From CAWCWN01 sp963799245 (lineage in GTDB: Bacteria; Chloroflexota; Ktedonobacteria; Ktedonobacterales; Ktedonobacteraceae): a DNA stretch of 64,000 bases. Within the stretch, counting starts at the first letter, position 1, and the number at the start of each line of letters is the position of its first letter. The notes beneath the pieces are model-generated. The model was not told where the DNA came from. It did no database searches and worked only from the letters and a program-made list of their open reading frames with translations. The stretch is taken from contig CAWCWN010000004.1 of NCBI GenBank assembly GCA_963799245.1, forward strand, positions 310,001 to 374,000. The letters run 5' to 3'. Of the stretch, positions 8,475-17,105 are shown piece after piece. The translations under genes and the position numbers were made by a program.

Positions 8475-9574
8475 TGGTAGTCTCGCTTACTACGCCTGAG
8501 GAGAAACAGGAAAAATGGCGCGCCAACAAGGGCTGTGAAAACACCTACAGGCAGAACGGCAGGGGCGATCACCGTCCTGGCCAGCAGGTCCGCCAGGGTC
8601 AGGAAGATTGCGCCGGCGAGCGCCGAGGCGGGCAGCAGCAGGCGGTGGCGCGGGCCAAGTAGCAGGCGCATGGCATGCGGTGTGACCAGGCCGACAAAGC
8701 CAATCAGGCCGCTAATAGAGACGGCCGCAGCCGTCAGCAGCGAACCCAGTGCGATAATGACAATTTTGCGGCGTTCAACGTTGAAACCAAGATGGGCCGC
8801 GCTCTCTTCTCCCAGGGCAATGGCGTCAAGCATCCCGGCCAGCAGCAATGAGCAGGTGATCCCGGCCAGAGTAATTGCTCCCACCACGAGTACCGGCGGC
8901 CAGGTTGTGACAGAGATGCCGCCCGAGAGCCAGTTGAAGAGAGCCTCTATGCCAAACTGAGCGTGAGGGCTGAGCGTCAGGAGCAGTGTCTGAAAAGCCA
9001 CCAGCACAGCATTGATAACGACGCCCGCCAGGAGTAAGGTCACGACCGGCGTGTGGCCGGCGCTGCGCGCAATGGAGTAGACCAGCAAAACGGTCAGCAT
9101 AGCCCCGACGAAGGCCAGGAGTGGGGTTAGCGAGAAGAGCAAGCCATAGACGGTATCCAGCGGTAAGACAAAGGCGATCGAGGCTCCCAGGGCAGCCCCC
9201 GCCGAGGTGCCGATGAGAAACGGGTCGGCCAGGGGGTTACGCAGCATACCCTGAAAGAGCACACCTGCCACCGCCAGCGCCGCGCCCACCAGCGCCGCTC
9301 CCAGGACAACCGGCATGCGCACCTGCCAGATAATCACCTCGGCGCTGGGATCCCAGCTGCGCGCGAAATGAAAAAGGCCGCTGCCGTTCAAGACTATCTG
9401 CGCGATGGTGCTGACTGGAATGGGCGTTGAGCCAAAGCTTACAGCCAGCACAATAACCGCGAGCAGGAGCGCGCTCAACGTCAAGAGTATCACGGGAGGC
9501 GATGGATGGAGCCGGCTCCCCTTGTCTGGTTGCCCGCTCGGGATATTCCGTATAGCGATTTTCATAGCAGCCAT
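8468..9574 (-). CDS. btuC: Cobalamin ABC transporter permease (FecCD family)
   Basis: About 368 residues, mostly membrane, with ten or so hydrophobic segments. Family blocks visible: RMPVVLGAALVGAALAVAGVLFQGMLRNPLADPFLIGTSAGA (split here as RMPVVLGAALVGA, then GMLRNPLADPFLIG), LLAGVVINAV, WLSGGI, and GLIGFVGLVTPHAMRLLLG near the C-terminus. It forms the membrane channel with BtuD. The start is set at the ATG reading MAAMKIAIRN (an ATG 9 bases later is the alternative); the open frame upstream lies inside btuF and is not natural protein. btuF ends 25 bp upstream, btuD overlaps downstream. Confidence 0.85.
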   Translation of the reverse strand: MAAMKIAIRNIPSGQPDKGSRLHPSPPVILLTLSALLLAVIVLAVSFGSTPIPVSTIAQIVLNGSGLFHFARSWDPSAEVIIWQVRMPVVLGAALVGAALAVAGVLFQGMLRNPLADPFLIGTSAGAALGASIAFVLPLDTVYGLLFSLTPLLAFVGAMLTVLLVYSIARSAGHTPVVTLLLAGVVINAVLVAFQTLLLTLSPHAQFGIEALFNWLSGGISVTTWPPVLVVGAITLAGITCSLLLAGMLDAIALGEESAAHLGFNVERRKIVIIALGSLLTAAAVSISGLIGFVGLVTPHAMRLLLGPRHRLLLPASALAGAIFLTLADLLARTVIAPAVLPVGVFTALVGAPFFLFLLRRSKRDYQW

Positions 9575-9599
9575 TATATTGCGACGCGCGACCTGGCGT

Positions 9600-10598
9600 C
9601 TACTGCGTAGCCGTACAATACGCCGGCAAGGGGCCGCTAAACCTGTCGGGATGGACAAGCTGGGCCAGGCATTGCAGACCTTCGACCAGGCGCGGTCCAG
9701 GTCGCTGCATAATGTTTGAATTGAGGCGATATACCTTGTGCGCTTTGACTGCCGCCACATTTTGCCAGTTGGCGCGAGTGTAGACGGCATTGACATCTCC
9801 GCCATAAGCGGGATCCTCCGTGAGGATGACATACTGCGGATTTGCGCTGATGACCGCCTCATCGCTCACCTTCGGGTAGCCGCCATTTGAGCTGTTGGCG
9901 TGAAAGATATTGAGGGCGTTGGCATCCTGCGCCAGTTCATCGCCAAACGACCCCCCGCCGAAAACGTAGAGCACACCCGGTGTGCTGTCATCGACCTCGA
10001 GCAGCACGCTGGGAGCCGTCGTCCCGGCAACCTGGGCCTTGATGTGGTCGATCTGGCGCTGCAATTGTTGGGCGAGCGCACTGGCTGTGGCCGCTGTAAA
10101 GGTCAGCTGGCCCACCAGCTTTATCTGTCGCAGCGTCTGTGTGAGATTGCTGAACTGCAGGTCAACAACGTTCAGGCCCAGCTGCTTGAGCTGCGCATCG
10201 TACTGTTTCGTCTCCCCACCATAGCTCAAGACCAGGTCGGGCTTTAATGCCACGATCTGTTCGACATTGTAAACGCCGTCGGCATTGGATACCTTCGGCT
10301 TGGCGGCCAGCGCGGCGGGATAATTCGTGTTGTAATCGACGCCAACGACGCGCTGCTCAAGCTGCAGTGCCCCCAGAATTTCGCTTGTGCTGGGCAGCAG
10401 CGACACAATGTGCTGCGGCGGCGTCCTGGGAAAGACGATCGGCGTCCCGAAGACGTCAAGGGCGGCCGTAGGGGACGGGAGAGAAGTCGGCGAAGCGGAC
10501 GAGTTGGACGCCGTGCCCTGCCCGCACGCGCTCAATAGCAGCGCAAGGGAGAGCAACAAAATCAGCGCACGGCCTGGGAAGATGATACGAGTGCCCAT
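9600..10598 (-). CDS. btuF: Cobalamin-binding lipoprotein of ABC transporter
   Basis: A 332-residue protein with a lipoprotein signal (hydrophobic run LILLLSLALLLSACG, Cys at the lipobox), then a Ser/Thr/Pro linker and a type III periplasmic-binding fold. BtuF-like blocks: HIVSLLPSTSEILGALQLEQRVVGVD, written in part as IVSLLPSTSEI and RVVGVDYNTNYP, plus VEQIVALKPDLVLSYGG. It captures corrinoid outside the membrane and hands it to BtuCD. A strong Shine-Dalgarno, AGGAGGT, stands before the ATG. First gene after the cobalamin riboswitch, which supports B12 rather than iron-siderophore as substrate. Confidence 0.88.
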   Translation of the reverse strand: MGTRIIFPGRALILLLSLALLLSACGQGTASNSSASPTSLPSPTAALDVFGTPIVFPRTPPQHIVSLLPSTSEILGALQLEQRVVGVDYNTNYPAALAAKPKVSNADGVYNVEQIVALKPDLVLSYGGETKQYDAQLKQLGLNVVDLQFSNLTQTLRQIKLVGQLTFTAATASALAQQLQRQIDHIKAQVAGTTAPSVLLEVDDSTPGVLYVFGGGSFGDELAQDANALNIFHANSSNGGYPKVSDEAVISANPQYVILTEDPAYGGDVNAVYTRANWQNVAAVKAHKVYRLNSNIMQRPGPRLVEGLQCLAQLVHPDRFSGPLPAYCTATQ

Positions 10599-10739
10599 CT
10601 GGTGGTTACCTCCTAGATGTTCTTAAGCTCGCTATCACCTTGCGTGCCATGGAGTGGAATGGAGGTGAACCAAAGACAGGAAGAGAACGTGCCTGCGTTC
10701 AAGTATGTCTCGGTGCCCGTTCCTCATGACGCGAAGGAG

Positions 10740-10965
10740 CGTGAGCACATTCACAGGGCAGGTCTCCTGGCTCCTGGTTACGAACGCCGCTCATCTAACC
10801 TTCCTGAAGCGTCCCACAAGGGACCGTGGCAGTCTTCCTCAGCCATGAGGAGATGAGTTGCTCACCAGTTACAGTAGCGCGACTGCGTCGGCTTTGCACC
10901 GACTTCCCTATTATGCCCGACCCGTGGTCGAGGCCACCCCGTAAAAATACAGTGGTATACGTTAC
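10740..10965 (-). promoter_or_regulatory. Cobalamin riboswitch
   Basis: On the minus strand, 140 bp before btuF, the conserved core is visible: GGTGCAAAGCC (10900-10890), the following GCGCTACTGTAACTGG segment, and the B12 box GCCAGGAGACCTGCC (10771-10757). These match the adenosylcobalamin riboswitch pattern in order and spacing. When corrinoid is abundant it would reduce expression of btuF-btuC-btuD. A TnpB element is inserted right at its 5' side (left hairpin at 10983), so the natural promoter may have been displaced. Confidence 0.88.
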
Positions 10966-10982
10966 CGAACCACGCCGTAAAG

Positions 10983-11003
10983 CCCCTGCTTTCAAGCATG
11001 GGG
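10983..11003. repeat. Left-end hairpin of the TnpB element
   Basis: CCCC / TGCT-TTCA-AGCA / T / GGGG; mirrors the right-end hairpin at 12196-12217. Confidence 0.65.
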
Positions 11004-11087
11004 ATATCAGGCGCGTTCCTTGTTTGGGGCTTAGGCGGGGTATATTCCGCCTATGGACAATGCTACAGTTTGTGCTATAATGCATGT

Positions 11088-12209
11088 ATGCTTAAAATGT
11101 TTCAGTACAGGATTTTTCCAACGAAGAAACAAGTCACCAGGCTCAACGAGACACTTGAAGAGTGCCGTTGGCTGTATAACCACCTGCTTGAAAAACGCAA
11201 GTCCACCTATGAGCAGACTGGCAATGGCTTGTCTCTCTATCAGCAACAATCCACTTTTCCGATACTGAAAGCAAGAACGCCCTTCCCTTGATACGGTTCA
11301 TTCGCAGGTGCTTCAGAACGTAGCGGTACGCATCGACCTCGCATTTAAAGCGTTCTTTCGACGCTGTAAAGCAGGAGAGAAGCCGGGCTTTCCTCGTTTC
11401 CGAGGGGCTCATACGCTACGACTCCTTCACCTTCCCTCAATCCGGCTTTTCCATCACCCATGATGAGCGGGTGTGCCTCTCCAAAATTGGCAGTGTCAAG
11501 ATGGCCTACCATCGGCCCGTCAAGGGAAAGCTCAAAACGTGTACCATACGCCGCTCCTCTACTGGCAAGTGGTACATCTCTTTCTCGGTGGAGTGCGAAC
11601 CTGAACGCCTGCCTGAAACGTCGAGAGCAGGTAGGCATTGACGTAGGTCTCAAGACCTTTGCCACCCTCTCGACCTCTGAAGAGATTGCGAACCCTCGTT
11701 TCTTTCGCAAGGAAGAAAAGGCTCTTGCCCGTGTTCAACGGAAGCACAGCAAACTTGCCAAAGGGACGCCTGAGAGACGCAAGCACCGTAAGGCTGTAGC
11801 CCGTGTGCATGAACGTATCGCTTTCAGGCGCGACAACTTCACCCATCAAAACAGCCGCCAGGTTGTTGACCGTTTCGGAACCATCTGCGTCGAAGACTTG
11901 CAGGTGAACCGCATGACCCATAACCATTGTCTTGCGAAAAGCATTGCCGATGCCTCGTGGTCGGCATTCTTTGCTCAACTGAGCGCCAAAGCGGAAGAAG
12001 CTGGACGCCAGTTCGTCAAAGTCAACCCGGCCTACACATCGCAGACATGCAGCAAATGTGGACATCGGCAAAAGATGCCATTGGATATGCGGGTATTCGA
12101 TTGTCCGTGCTGTCATGTTCAACTTGATAGAGACCTCAATGCTGCTCTGAATATTCGCGCTCTGGGACTACAGAGCCTGGGCTTGTCCCTAGAAGCCCCT
12201 TGGCTTTAG
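11088..12209 (+). pseudogene. tnpB: TnpB with at least three frameshifts
   Basis: The natural start is MLKMFQYRIFPTKKQ at 11088. The protein changes frame near 11275, 11405 and 11620; each step is a net one-base gain, returning to the first frame at the end. Motifs spread over the frames: KPGFPRFRG, then YDSFTFPQSGF, then RuvC-I GIDVGLKTFATL, RuvC-II TICVEDLQVNRM, zinc ribbon CSKCGHRQKM...CPCC and RuvC-III DRDLNAALNI. All catalytic residues including the canonical RuvC-II Glu are kept, but the gene cannot be read as one chain. The direction of its shifts differs from the one-base losses seen in host genes, so this looks like real decay. Confidence 0.85.
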
Positions 12210-12217
12210 CCATGGGG
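12196..12217. repeat. Right-end hairpin of the TnpB element
   Basis: CCCC / TGGC-TTTA-GCCA / GGGG, overlapping the last codons of tnpB, where the guide-RNA 3' portion is expected. Confidence 0.65.
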
Positions 12218-12267
12218 AGTAGTCACCGGTTAAGTATAGCCAGGAACGCGTAGGGTTGTCAACTGAC

Positions 12268-12864
12268 CTATAATGAAGCTTCTTCATGCAAGCGCTTGAT
12301 ATCGACGCCCAGGCCCGCCACCATCAGGTAGACGCGATCGGCCGCGCGCGCCAGGCGCTGGTTGACCCAACCCAGGGTATCGCGGTAGATGCGGCCCAGG
12401 GCATAGGCGGGCACAACGCCCAGGCCTACCTCGTTCGACACCACAATAAGCGTCTTGTGCGGCTGCAGGGCAGTTGCGGCGGCCAGCAGCTCATCAATAG
12501 CCTGCAAGGCACCCGCTGATGCCCCAGGATGCAGTCCGTCCTGCCGCCCCAGCCAGTTCGACAGCCATAACGTCATACAATCCAGCAGCACTATATCGGC
12601 GAGTCCCGCGGCCCGCCGCACCGCGGCCGCCAGCTCCAGCGGCTCTTCAAGGGTCTGCCAGCCCGCGGGGCGAGAGGCGCGATGGCGCGCAATGCGCTGG
12701 CGCATATCTTCGTCGCCGTCCGTTGCGGTGGCGATAAAAGCGACGCTGCGCCCGCTGCCGGCCGCCAGGCGCTCGGCAAAGGTGCTCTTGCCGCTGCGCG
12801 CGCCGCCGAGGACCAGGACGAGCCCGGCCCTCGCAGGGGCAGCCTGTTCCGAGTAGTGACTCAC
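12268..12864 (-). CDS. cobU: Adenosylcobinamide kinase / guanylyltransferase
   Basis: A 198-residue protein with P-loop VLGGARSGKSTFAERLA near the N-terminus, then FIATATDGDEDMRQRIARHR (the RIxxHR block holding the guanylylated histidine), the TLEEPLEL strand and LLDCMTLWLSNWL. These identify CobU/CobP, which phosphorylates adenosylcobinamide and transfers GMP to it, giving AdoCbi-GDP for CobS. Start is GTG (VSHYSEQ) with AGGTGG upstream. It lies 30 bp after cobS on the same strand, an operon. Length is normal for the family. Confidence 0.92.
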   Translation of the reverse strand: MSHYSEQAAPARAGLVLVLGGARSGKSTFAERLAAGSGRSVAFIATATDGDEDMRQRIARHRASRPAGWQTLEEPLELAAAVRRAAGLADIVLLDCMTLWLSNWLGRQDGLHPGASAGALQAIDELLAAATALQPHKTLIVVSNEVGLGVVPAYALGRIYRDTLGWVNQRLARAADRVYLMVAGLGVDIKRLHEEASL

Positions 12865-12894
12865 AGGTAGATACCACCTTTCGATGCAACAATC

Positions 12895-13659
12895 TCACAG
12901 CCAGGAGCGTACGAGCACCAGCAGCAGCAATGTCACAACCTCCACAATTTCTGCGATGGCGCCGTATGCATCACCCGTCAGGCCTCCAAGGCCGCGCGTA
13001 ATCCAGCGCCCCAGGAGCAGGGCCGTCACGGTCGCGGCCAGCCAGAGCAGGAGACCAATCAGGTGACCCACCAGCAGCGCACTGCTCAAGGCAACGCCCG
13101 CTGCCAGGTAGAGACGCGGCAGGGTGACTGAGCGGCGAAAGGTGGCGCCAAGACCTGCAGGCCGGGCCGCCGGACAGGTCTGCAGCGCCAGGACCATCGC
13201 CCAGCGCGCGGCCGGTAAGATACAGAAGAGCGCAACATATAGAGCGTGCAGCTCAAGGCTGGCGAAAAAGGCAAACTTCAGCAGAAGAATACACACTCCC
13301 CCTAGCACCCCAAAGCTGCCCACGCGGCTATCACGCATAATCTCCAGGCGGCGCTCGCGCGTGCGGCCGCCGAAGAGCCCATCACAGGTATCCATCAGGC
13401 CATCCAGGTGCAGGCCCCCTGTCAGGAGCACCAGCGCGACAACAAGCAGGGCCGCCAGCGCCGAAGTGGGCAACAGCGGGCTCAACAGGAGCAACAGCAG
13501 AGATAACAGCAAGGCAAGCAGCAGGCCCACCAGCGAAAAGTAGCCGCTACCTAACATGACACCCTGCTGGGCGCCAGGCACTGGCAGGATAGAGAGGAAG
13601 CGCACGGCCGCGGCCAGTTCAGCATATTGCTTGACTAGCCAGGTCAATACCCTACGCAT
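12895..13659 (-). CDS. cobS: Adenosylcobinamide-GDP ribazoletransferase (cobalamin synthase)
   Basis: A 254-residue membrane protein starting at ATG with MRRVLTWLVKQYAEL; the open frame before this is not protein-like. Family blocks: AAVRFLSILPVPG, TGGLHLDGLMDTCDGLFGG, RLEIMRDSRVGSFGVLGG (Asp-rich active site), and GLTGDAYGAIAEIVEV near the end. CobS joins AdoCbi-GDP with alpha-ribazole to make cobalamin in the membrane. Several Leu-rich segments. cobU follows 30 bp downstream. With btuFCD this gives uptake plus lower-ligand attachment, that is salvage rather than full synthesis, as far as this window shows. Confidence 0.92.
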   Translation of the reverse strand: MRRVLTWLVKQYAELAAAVRFLSILPVPGAQQGVMLGSGYFSLVGLLLALLLSLLLLLLSPLLPTSALAALLVVALVLLTGGLHLDGLMDTCDGLFGGRTRERRLEIMRDSRVGSFGVLGGVCILLLKFAFFASLELHALYVALFCILPAARWAMVLALQTCPAARPAGLGATFRRSVTLPRLYLAAGVALSSALLVGHLIGLLLWLAATVTALLLGRWITRGLGGLTGDAYGAIAEIVEVVTLLLLVLVRSWL

Positions 13660-13883
13660 CACTCTTGGACCTCGCTTCCCGCCACACGAAACAGCTTTTG
13701 CTATAGTATACGCCACACAGCCTGTCAGGGGCGAAAAATGCTTGCCTTTCATTGAATATGCGGAAAGCGCTGCGCCTCCCACTAGCCGTTATCAGACTGA
13801 TCGGTCTTTTTTTAAGCATACCAGAGCACGCACGGTCTGTCAAGGCTGTGTGAACAAGGTGGATAGTGGTCGGGGAGGCGCCG

Positions 13884-14170
13884 CTAGCTACTCTTTTCCA
13901 TACCGCCCCCATCGTCACCCTCGCCAGGCGGCATGTCCGTGTAATTGGTAATGAGGTGATAGGGTGAGCGGGACACATGTGCGGCCAGCCACTTTGCGGC
14001 TTGCTCGAACCCGAGGGGTTCAGGCGAAAATAGGCCCAATCATCTGAATTTTCTATCACAAAGGTGCGTTCCGGCGAGCCATCGTCGCGCAGGATCATTC
14101 TCACTCGAAAGCCAATATTTTCAGCCATGCGCTTGATCCTCATAGAGTCAAGCTCTGCTGGATCGATCAT
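13884..14170 (-). pseudogene. 95-residue protein of unknown function, one-base frameshift
   Basis: The frame starts MIDPAELDSMRIKRMAENIGF and stays natural through DDWAYFRLNPSG; it then runs on as unnatural sequence to 13652. Adding one T at 14008-14009 (a TT that would be TTT) gives a sensible C-terminus, EQAAKWLAAHVSRSPYHLITNY then DMPPGEGDDGGGMEKSS, stopping at 13884. The frameshift is probably a sequence error. No family recognised; soluble, acidic end. It precedes cobS by about 225 bp on the same strand. Confidence 0.55.
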
Positions 14171-14421
14171 ACAGGTTTCCCTTCCTCCATTTCTCAGGCC
14201 CGGACTTCAAATATCCGCCATATGCGGCCGGAAAGCAAGCGGTCCTCTATTTCTTATTACGCGCTAACAGGTCAGGGACGTCTCAGTCCAGTACTATTAG
14301 GGTGAGCGGGGCAGGTTTGAGCGGAGATCCTTACTGAACGAAAGGACAGTTGACAAGCCGGGCGCCTAGAATGATACTACTATATACAACTACGTCAGAG
14401 GCGCGCAGGTTAGCGTCCATG
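14171..14421. other. Gene-free spacer
   Basis: Between the small protein at 13884-14170 and the end of the TnpB element. I see no gene. The part next to 14420 would supply the guide segment of the TnpB reRNA. Confidence 0.4.
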
Positions 14422-15744
14422 TCAGTCACCCCACGCCTGAAGGCGGGGGCTTGGGTCTGGACTCCACCGCAACTCGGCATACCTTCGCAGGCGTTCCGCT
14501 TTGGCTTCAGCGTCCGACCCATCGGGGCTGACTTCCAAGATGCCCGTCGCCATCCAGTCTTGCCGGGTGACGAGCGTTCGTAGCGCAATGTTGCGTGCAC
14601 CAACGAGATCAGCATGAAGGGTGAAATGGCAATGCTGACAGACAAACAAAAGACCGTGAGCAGGACGATTGTCCTTACTGCAATAGCCGCAGTGAGGGCA
14701 GGTCTGCGAGGTAAAGCGAGCATCAACCTTGATGGTCATGCTTCCCGTCAGTGCCGCTTTGTAGGCAATGATACCTTGCAACTCAGCAAATGCCCATTTC
14801 GAGGTGTGCCTGTTGGCACGGCGTTGCTTCTTGCTCGCTTTCTTGCCCTTACGTCTCCTGGTTCGTTCACGAATGTCTGTCAGGTTTTCCAATCCGATGA
14901 TGCTGTGGGGATGGGCCTTAACAATGCGCTTGGCAATGGTGTGATTGGTATTCAGCTTCAACCGTCTCTCTCGTCGAGCAATGACGACAAGGCGTCTGGT
15001 TGCCGAACGAGTGCCTGTTCGCTGAAGTTTCTTTCTCAGTCGTGCGTAGTGATCGGCTTTGGCACGAACGGCCTTGCCAGAGTAGAAGGATGTGTTGTTA
15101 GCGGTATCAGTGACAACAGCAAGGTACCGTTGTCCCACGTCAACTCCGACTACGTCCTTGTGGCTCTCAGGGGTTGGGTCTGCTACCTCGATCTCAAGGG
15201 AAACCAGCAGGTAGAACTGCTTGCGTGGCTTATCGTACCAGAGCTTTGCAGCACCAATGTAAGCGCCCTTCTGGATGAGAGCCACGTGCGAACTTTTACC
15301 CGTGTAGGCAACACCTACACGCCCGTCAAGGGTGAGGATACTGACACATTGGTTGTCCTTGAGGCTATAGTCCCGATGATAGTTGTAGGTGAGGATAGGA
15401 GATACATACTTTGGGGCTGCATCTAATCCCCTGTAGCGCTTCCTGCTCCGTCCTTCTGTGCGGGCCTGTTCATGCTGCTTGACTTTTGTCCAGAGGGCCT
15501 TGTAGGTGGCACCGACCTGACGCGGGACATTGCAGGCCATTTGGGCGGGCAAACCATAGAGAGCACGGATGTCTACGTAGGTTTCCCGTTGCAAGCGTTG
15601 CTGGTTGCTCATCTTGCCATGTGCGTAAGCATAACGGCTCACGTAGTTCAGCGCATCACGATACGCCAGTTACGTTGCTCGCAGAGCTTTGAATTGTGCG
15701 GGAGTTGTCTGCAATTTGAGTTTGGCTGTGAGCAGCTGTTTCAT
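14422..15744 (-). pseudogene. tnpB: TnpB with internal stop at codon 25
   Basis: The natural start is ATG at 15744 (MKQLLTAKLKLQTTPAQFKAL). Codon 25 (15672-15670) is TAA, probably from CAA, after which the same frame stays open (LAYRDALNYVSRYAYAHGK) to 14422. A GTG at 15642 could restart translation, leaving out the N-terminal helix. RuvC-I VVGVDVGQRYLAVV, RuvC-II SIIGLENLTDIRER with Glu present, zinc ribbon CPHCGYCSKDN...CQHC and RuvC-III LHADLVGARNIA are all kept. About 440 codons in all. RNA-guided nuclease of IS200/IS605 elements; here probably inactive unless restarted. Confidence 0.87.
14429..14449. repeat. Right-end hairpin of TnpB element
   Basis: Stem CCCC-A-CGCC / GGCG-GGGG with loop TGAA, inside the tnpB 3' end. 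Confidence 0.65.
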
Positions 15745-15813
15745 AGAACAAGTGTACTATACTTCACAGCAAGAGTCAAGTAGGCATACGTGTGGACATA
15801 TGTGGCTATTCCT

Positions 15814-15834
15814 CCCCATGCCTGAAGGCAGGGG
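15814..15834. repeat. Left-end hairpin of TnpB element
   Basis: Stem CCCC-A-TGCC / GGCA-GGGG with loop TGAA, 70 bp before the tnpB ATG. Confidence 0.65.
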
Positions 15835-15870
15835 ACTCCTTGCCACGTTAGGTTGAAGGACAAATAATAG

Positions 15871-16455
15871 ATGACCATTGATAAAGATTTTTTCCGTAAG
15901 ACGGCGGGCCAGTTTGCGACAGGAGTCACCATCGTAACGACCAACAATCAAGGAATTTTGGCAGGTATCACCGTAAATGCCTTCTGCTCACTCTCGCTTG
16001 ATCCCCCCTTGATCCTGGTATGCATCGACCTCAACAGCGCCACTCTGCCTGCTATTCGCGAAAGTGGCATCTTCGCCGTCAATATGCTGACAAATGAACA
16101 GGAACGACTCTCAACCTGCTTCGCGACCTCCTCGCAAGAGCGCTATGAAGATTTCTGCCACGCCAGTTTTCATAGCGCAGCCACCGGCGCGCCTGTAATC
16201 GATGATGTCCTGGCGTTTATCGATGCGCGCGTCGTCGCCGAATATCCCGGCGGCGATCATGTCATCTTCCTGGGTCAGGTGGTGGCAATGGGTACGGACG
16301 GCCAGGTTGCCTTCGCAAACGACGAAGATCGGCGCCTGGCAACGTTGGCGGCTGACGAGGAGGACCCTTCCACGGAGAAAGTACCACTCGCCTACTACCG
16401 GGGTAAGTATCGTCACCTCACATCTGACTATCTCAAACCCAGCCTGGCGCAATGA
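15871..16455 (+). CDS. Flavin reductase domain protein (FMN-binding split barrel)
   Basis: A 194-residue protein: DKDFFRKTAGQFATGVTIVTT, then GITVNAFCSLSLDPPLILVC and FAVNMLTNEQERLSTCFA, and DHVIFLGQVVAM. This is the flavin reductase-like split-barrel family, which reduces FMN/FAD with NAD(P)H, often for a partner monooxygenase. No such partner is adjacent. SD GAAGGAC before the ATG. The stop overlaps the start of the downstream glycosylase by 4 bp (ATGA), so both are probably co-translated, although no metabolic link is obvious. Confidence 0.85.
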   Translation: MTIDKDFFRKTAGQFATGVTIVTTNNQGILAGITVNAFCSLSLDPPLILVCIDLNSATLPAIRESGIFAVNMLTNEQERLSTCFATSSQERYEDFCHASFHSAATGAPVIDDVLAFIDARVVAEYPGGDHVIFLGQVVAMGTDGQVAFANDEDRRLATLAADEEDPSTEKVPLAYYRGKYRHLTSDYLKPSLAQ

Positions 16456-17075
16456 CACAGGCGGCAAATTCCGCGCAGGCCAGGGCCCTGGCTTTATTGC
16501 AGCAAAGCATCCGCTCCTGCCGCCTCTGCCAGGAGCATGGCTACATTCGCTCCGCCCACCCCATCGTTAGCGGGCAGGCCAGCGATCGGGTCATGGTTGT
16601 CGGCCAGGCGCCCGGGCACCTGTCAATTGCCAGGGACCTCCCCTTCAGCGGTCCGGGAGGGCGTATGCTGCAAAAATGGCTTGAGCAGGCGGGGTTTCCC
16701 GCCGGTTATCTGCACGGGCATAGCTATCTGAGCTCATTGACACGCTGTGACCCCGGCCCCAACCCGCGCGGGCATGGCGACCGGCGACCCTCGGCGCAGG
16801 AGATGACCCTGTGCAGGCCATACCTGGAAGCGGAGCTACAGCTTGTGCGCCCCAGGGTTGTGCTGCTCGTAGGCACGATGGCCATTGCAGCATTTTTGGG
16901 CAAGGTACGCCTGGAGGAAGCGATCGGGACGTACGTCGAACGCGCCGAGATGTTGCTCTTACCTCTGCCCCATCCCTCTGGCGTGAGCCGCTGGCTTAAT
17001 GACCCGGCCCACCTGCAGCTTCTGCAGCAAGCGCTGCAGCTGCTCGCCGCATGGCGCATATCCTACTCGCTGTGA
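16452..17075 (+). CDS. Uracil-DNA glycosylase superfamily protein
   Basis: A 207-residue protein with the family motifs VMVVGQAPGHLS (motif A), a SSLTRCDPGPNP block, VLLVGTMAIAAFLG, and LPLPHPSGVSRW (motif B, HPSG). The early pair SCRLCQEHG resembles the start of Fe-S-containing type 4/5 glycosylases, but only some of the four cysteines are evident. Predicted to remove uracil or related bases, or to be a diverged relative. Start overlaps the flavin reductase by 4 bp. Confidence 0.75.
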   Translation: MTQAANSAQARALALLQQSIRSCRLCQEHGYIRSAHPIVSGQASDRVMVVGQAPGHLSIARDLPFSGPGGRMLQKWLEQAGFPAGYLHGHSYLSSLTRCDPGPNPRGHGDRRPSAQEMTLCRPYLEAELQLVRPRVVLLVGTMAIAAFLGKVRLEEAIGTYVERAEMLLLPLPHPSGVSRWLNDPAHLQLLQQALQLLAAWRISYSL

Positions 17076-17105
17076 GCCCGCCTGAAGCGTTCGTTCGTTG
17101 CGCCA

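Larger units (their letters stand above)
10980..12222 (+). mobile_element. IS200/IS605-type TnpB-only element
   Basis: A degraded tnpB lies between two matched hairpins: left 10983-11003 (CCCC, 4-bp stem TGCT/AGCA with TTCA loop, GGGG) and right 12196-12217 (CCCC, TGGC/GCCA with TTTA loop, GGGG). This paired structure marks IS605 ends. No TnpA is present. It separates the cobalamin riboswitch from cobU. Confidence 0.75.
14429..15834 (-). mobile_element. IS200/IS605-type TnpB-only element with near-identical end hairpins
   Basis: Ends are marked by hairpins 14429-14449 (CCCC A CGCC TGAA GGCG GGGG) and 15814-15834 (CCCC A TGCC TGAA GGCA GGGG), which differ at two compensating stem positions. 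No TnpA. The element lies immediately upstream of the flavin reductase gene. Confidence 0.78.

Noticed and set aside
13652..13883. 3' part of the long open frame before cobS
   Set aside because: After one base is restored at 14008 the real protein stops at 13884. The remainder is Ser/Arg-rich and unlike protein, although it happens to overlap the cobS start.
13660..13900. Second cobalamin riboswitch before cobS
   Set aside because: No GCCAGGAGACCTGCC-like box or GGTGCAAA core on the minus strand.
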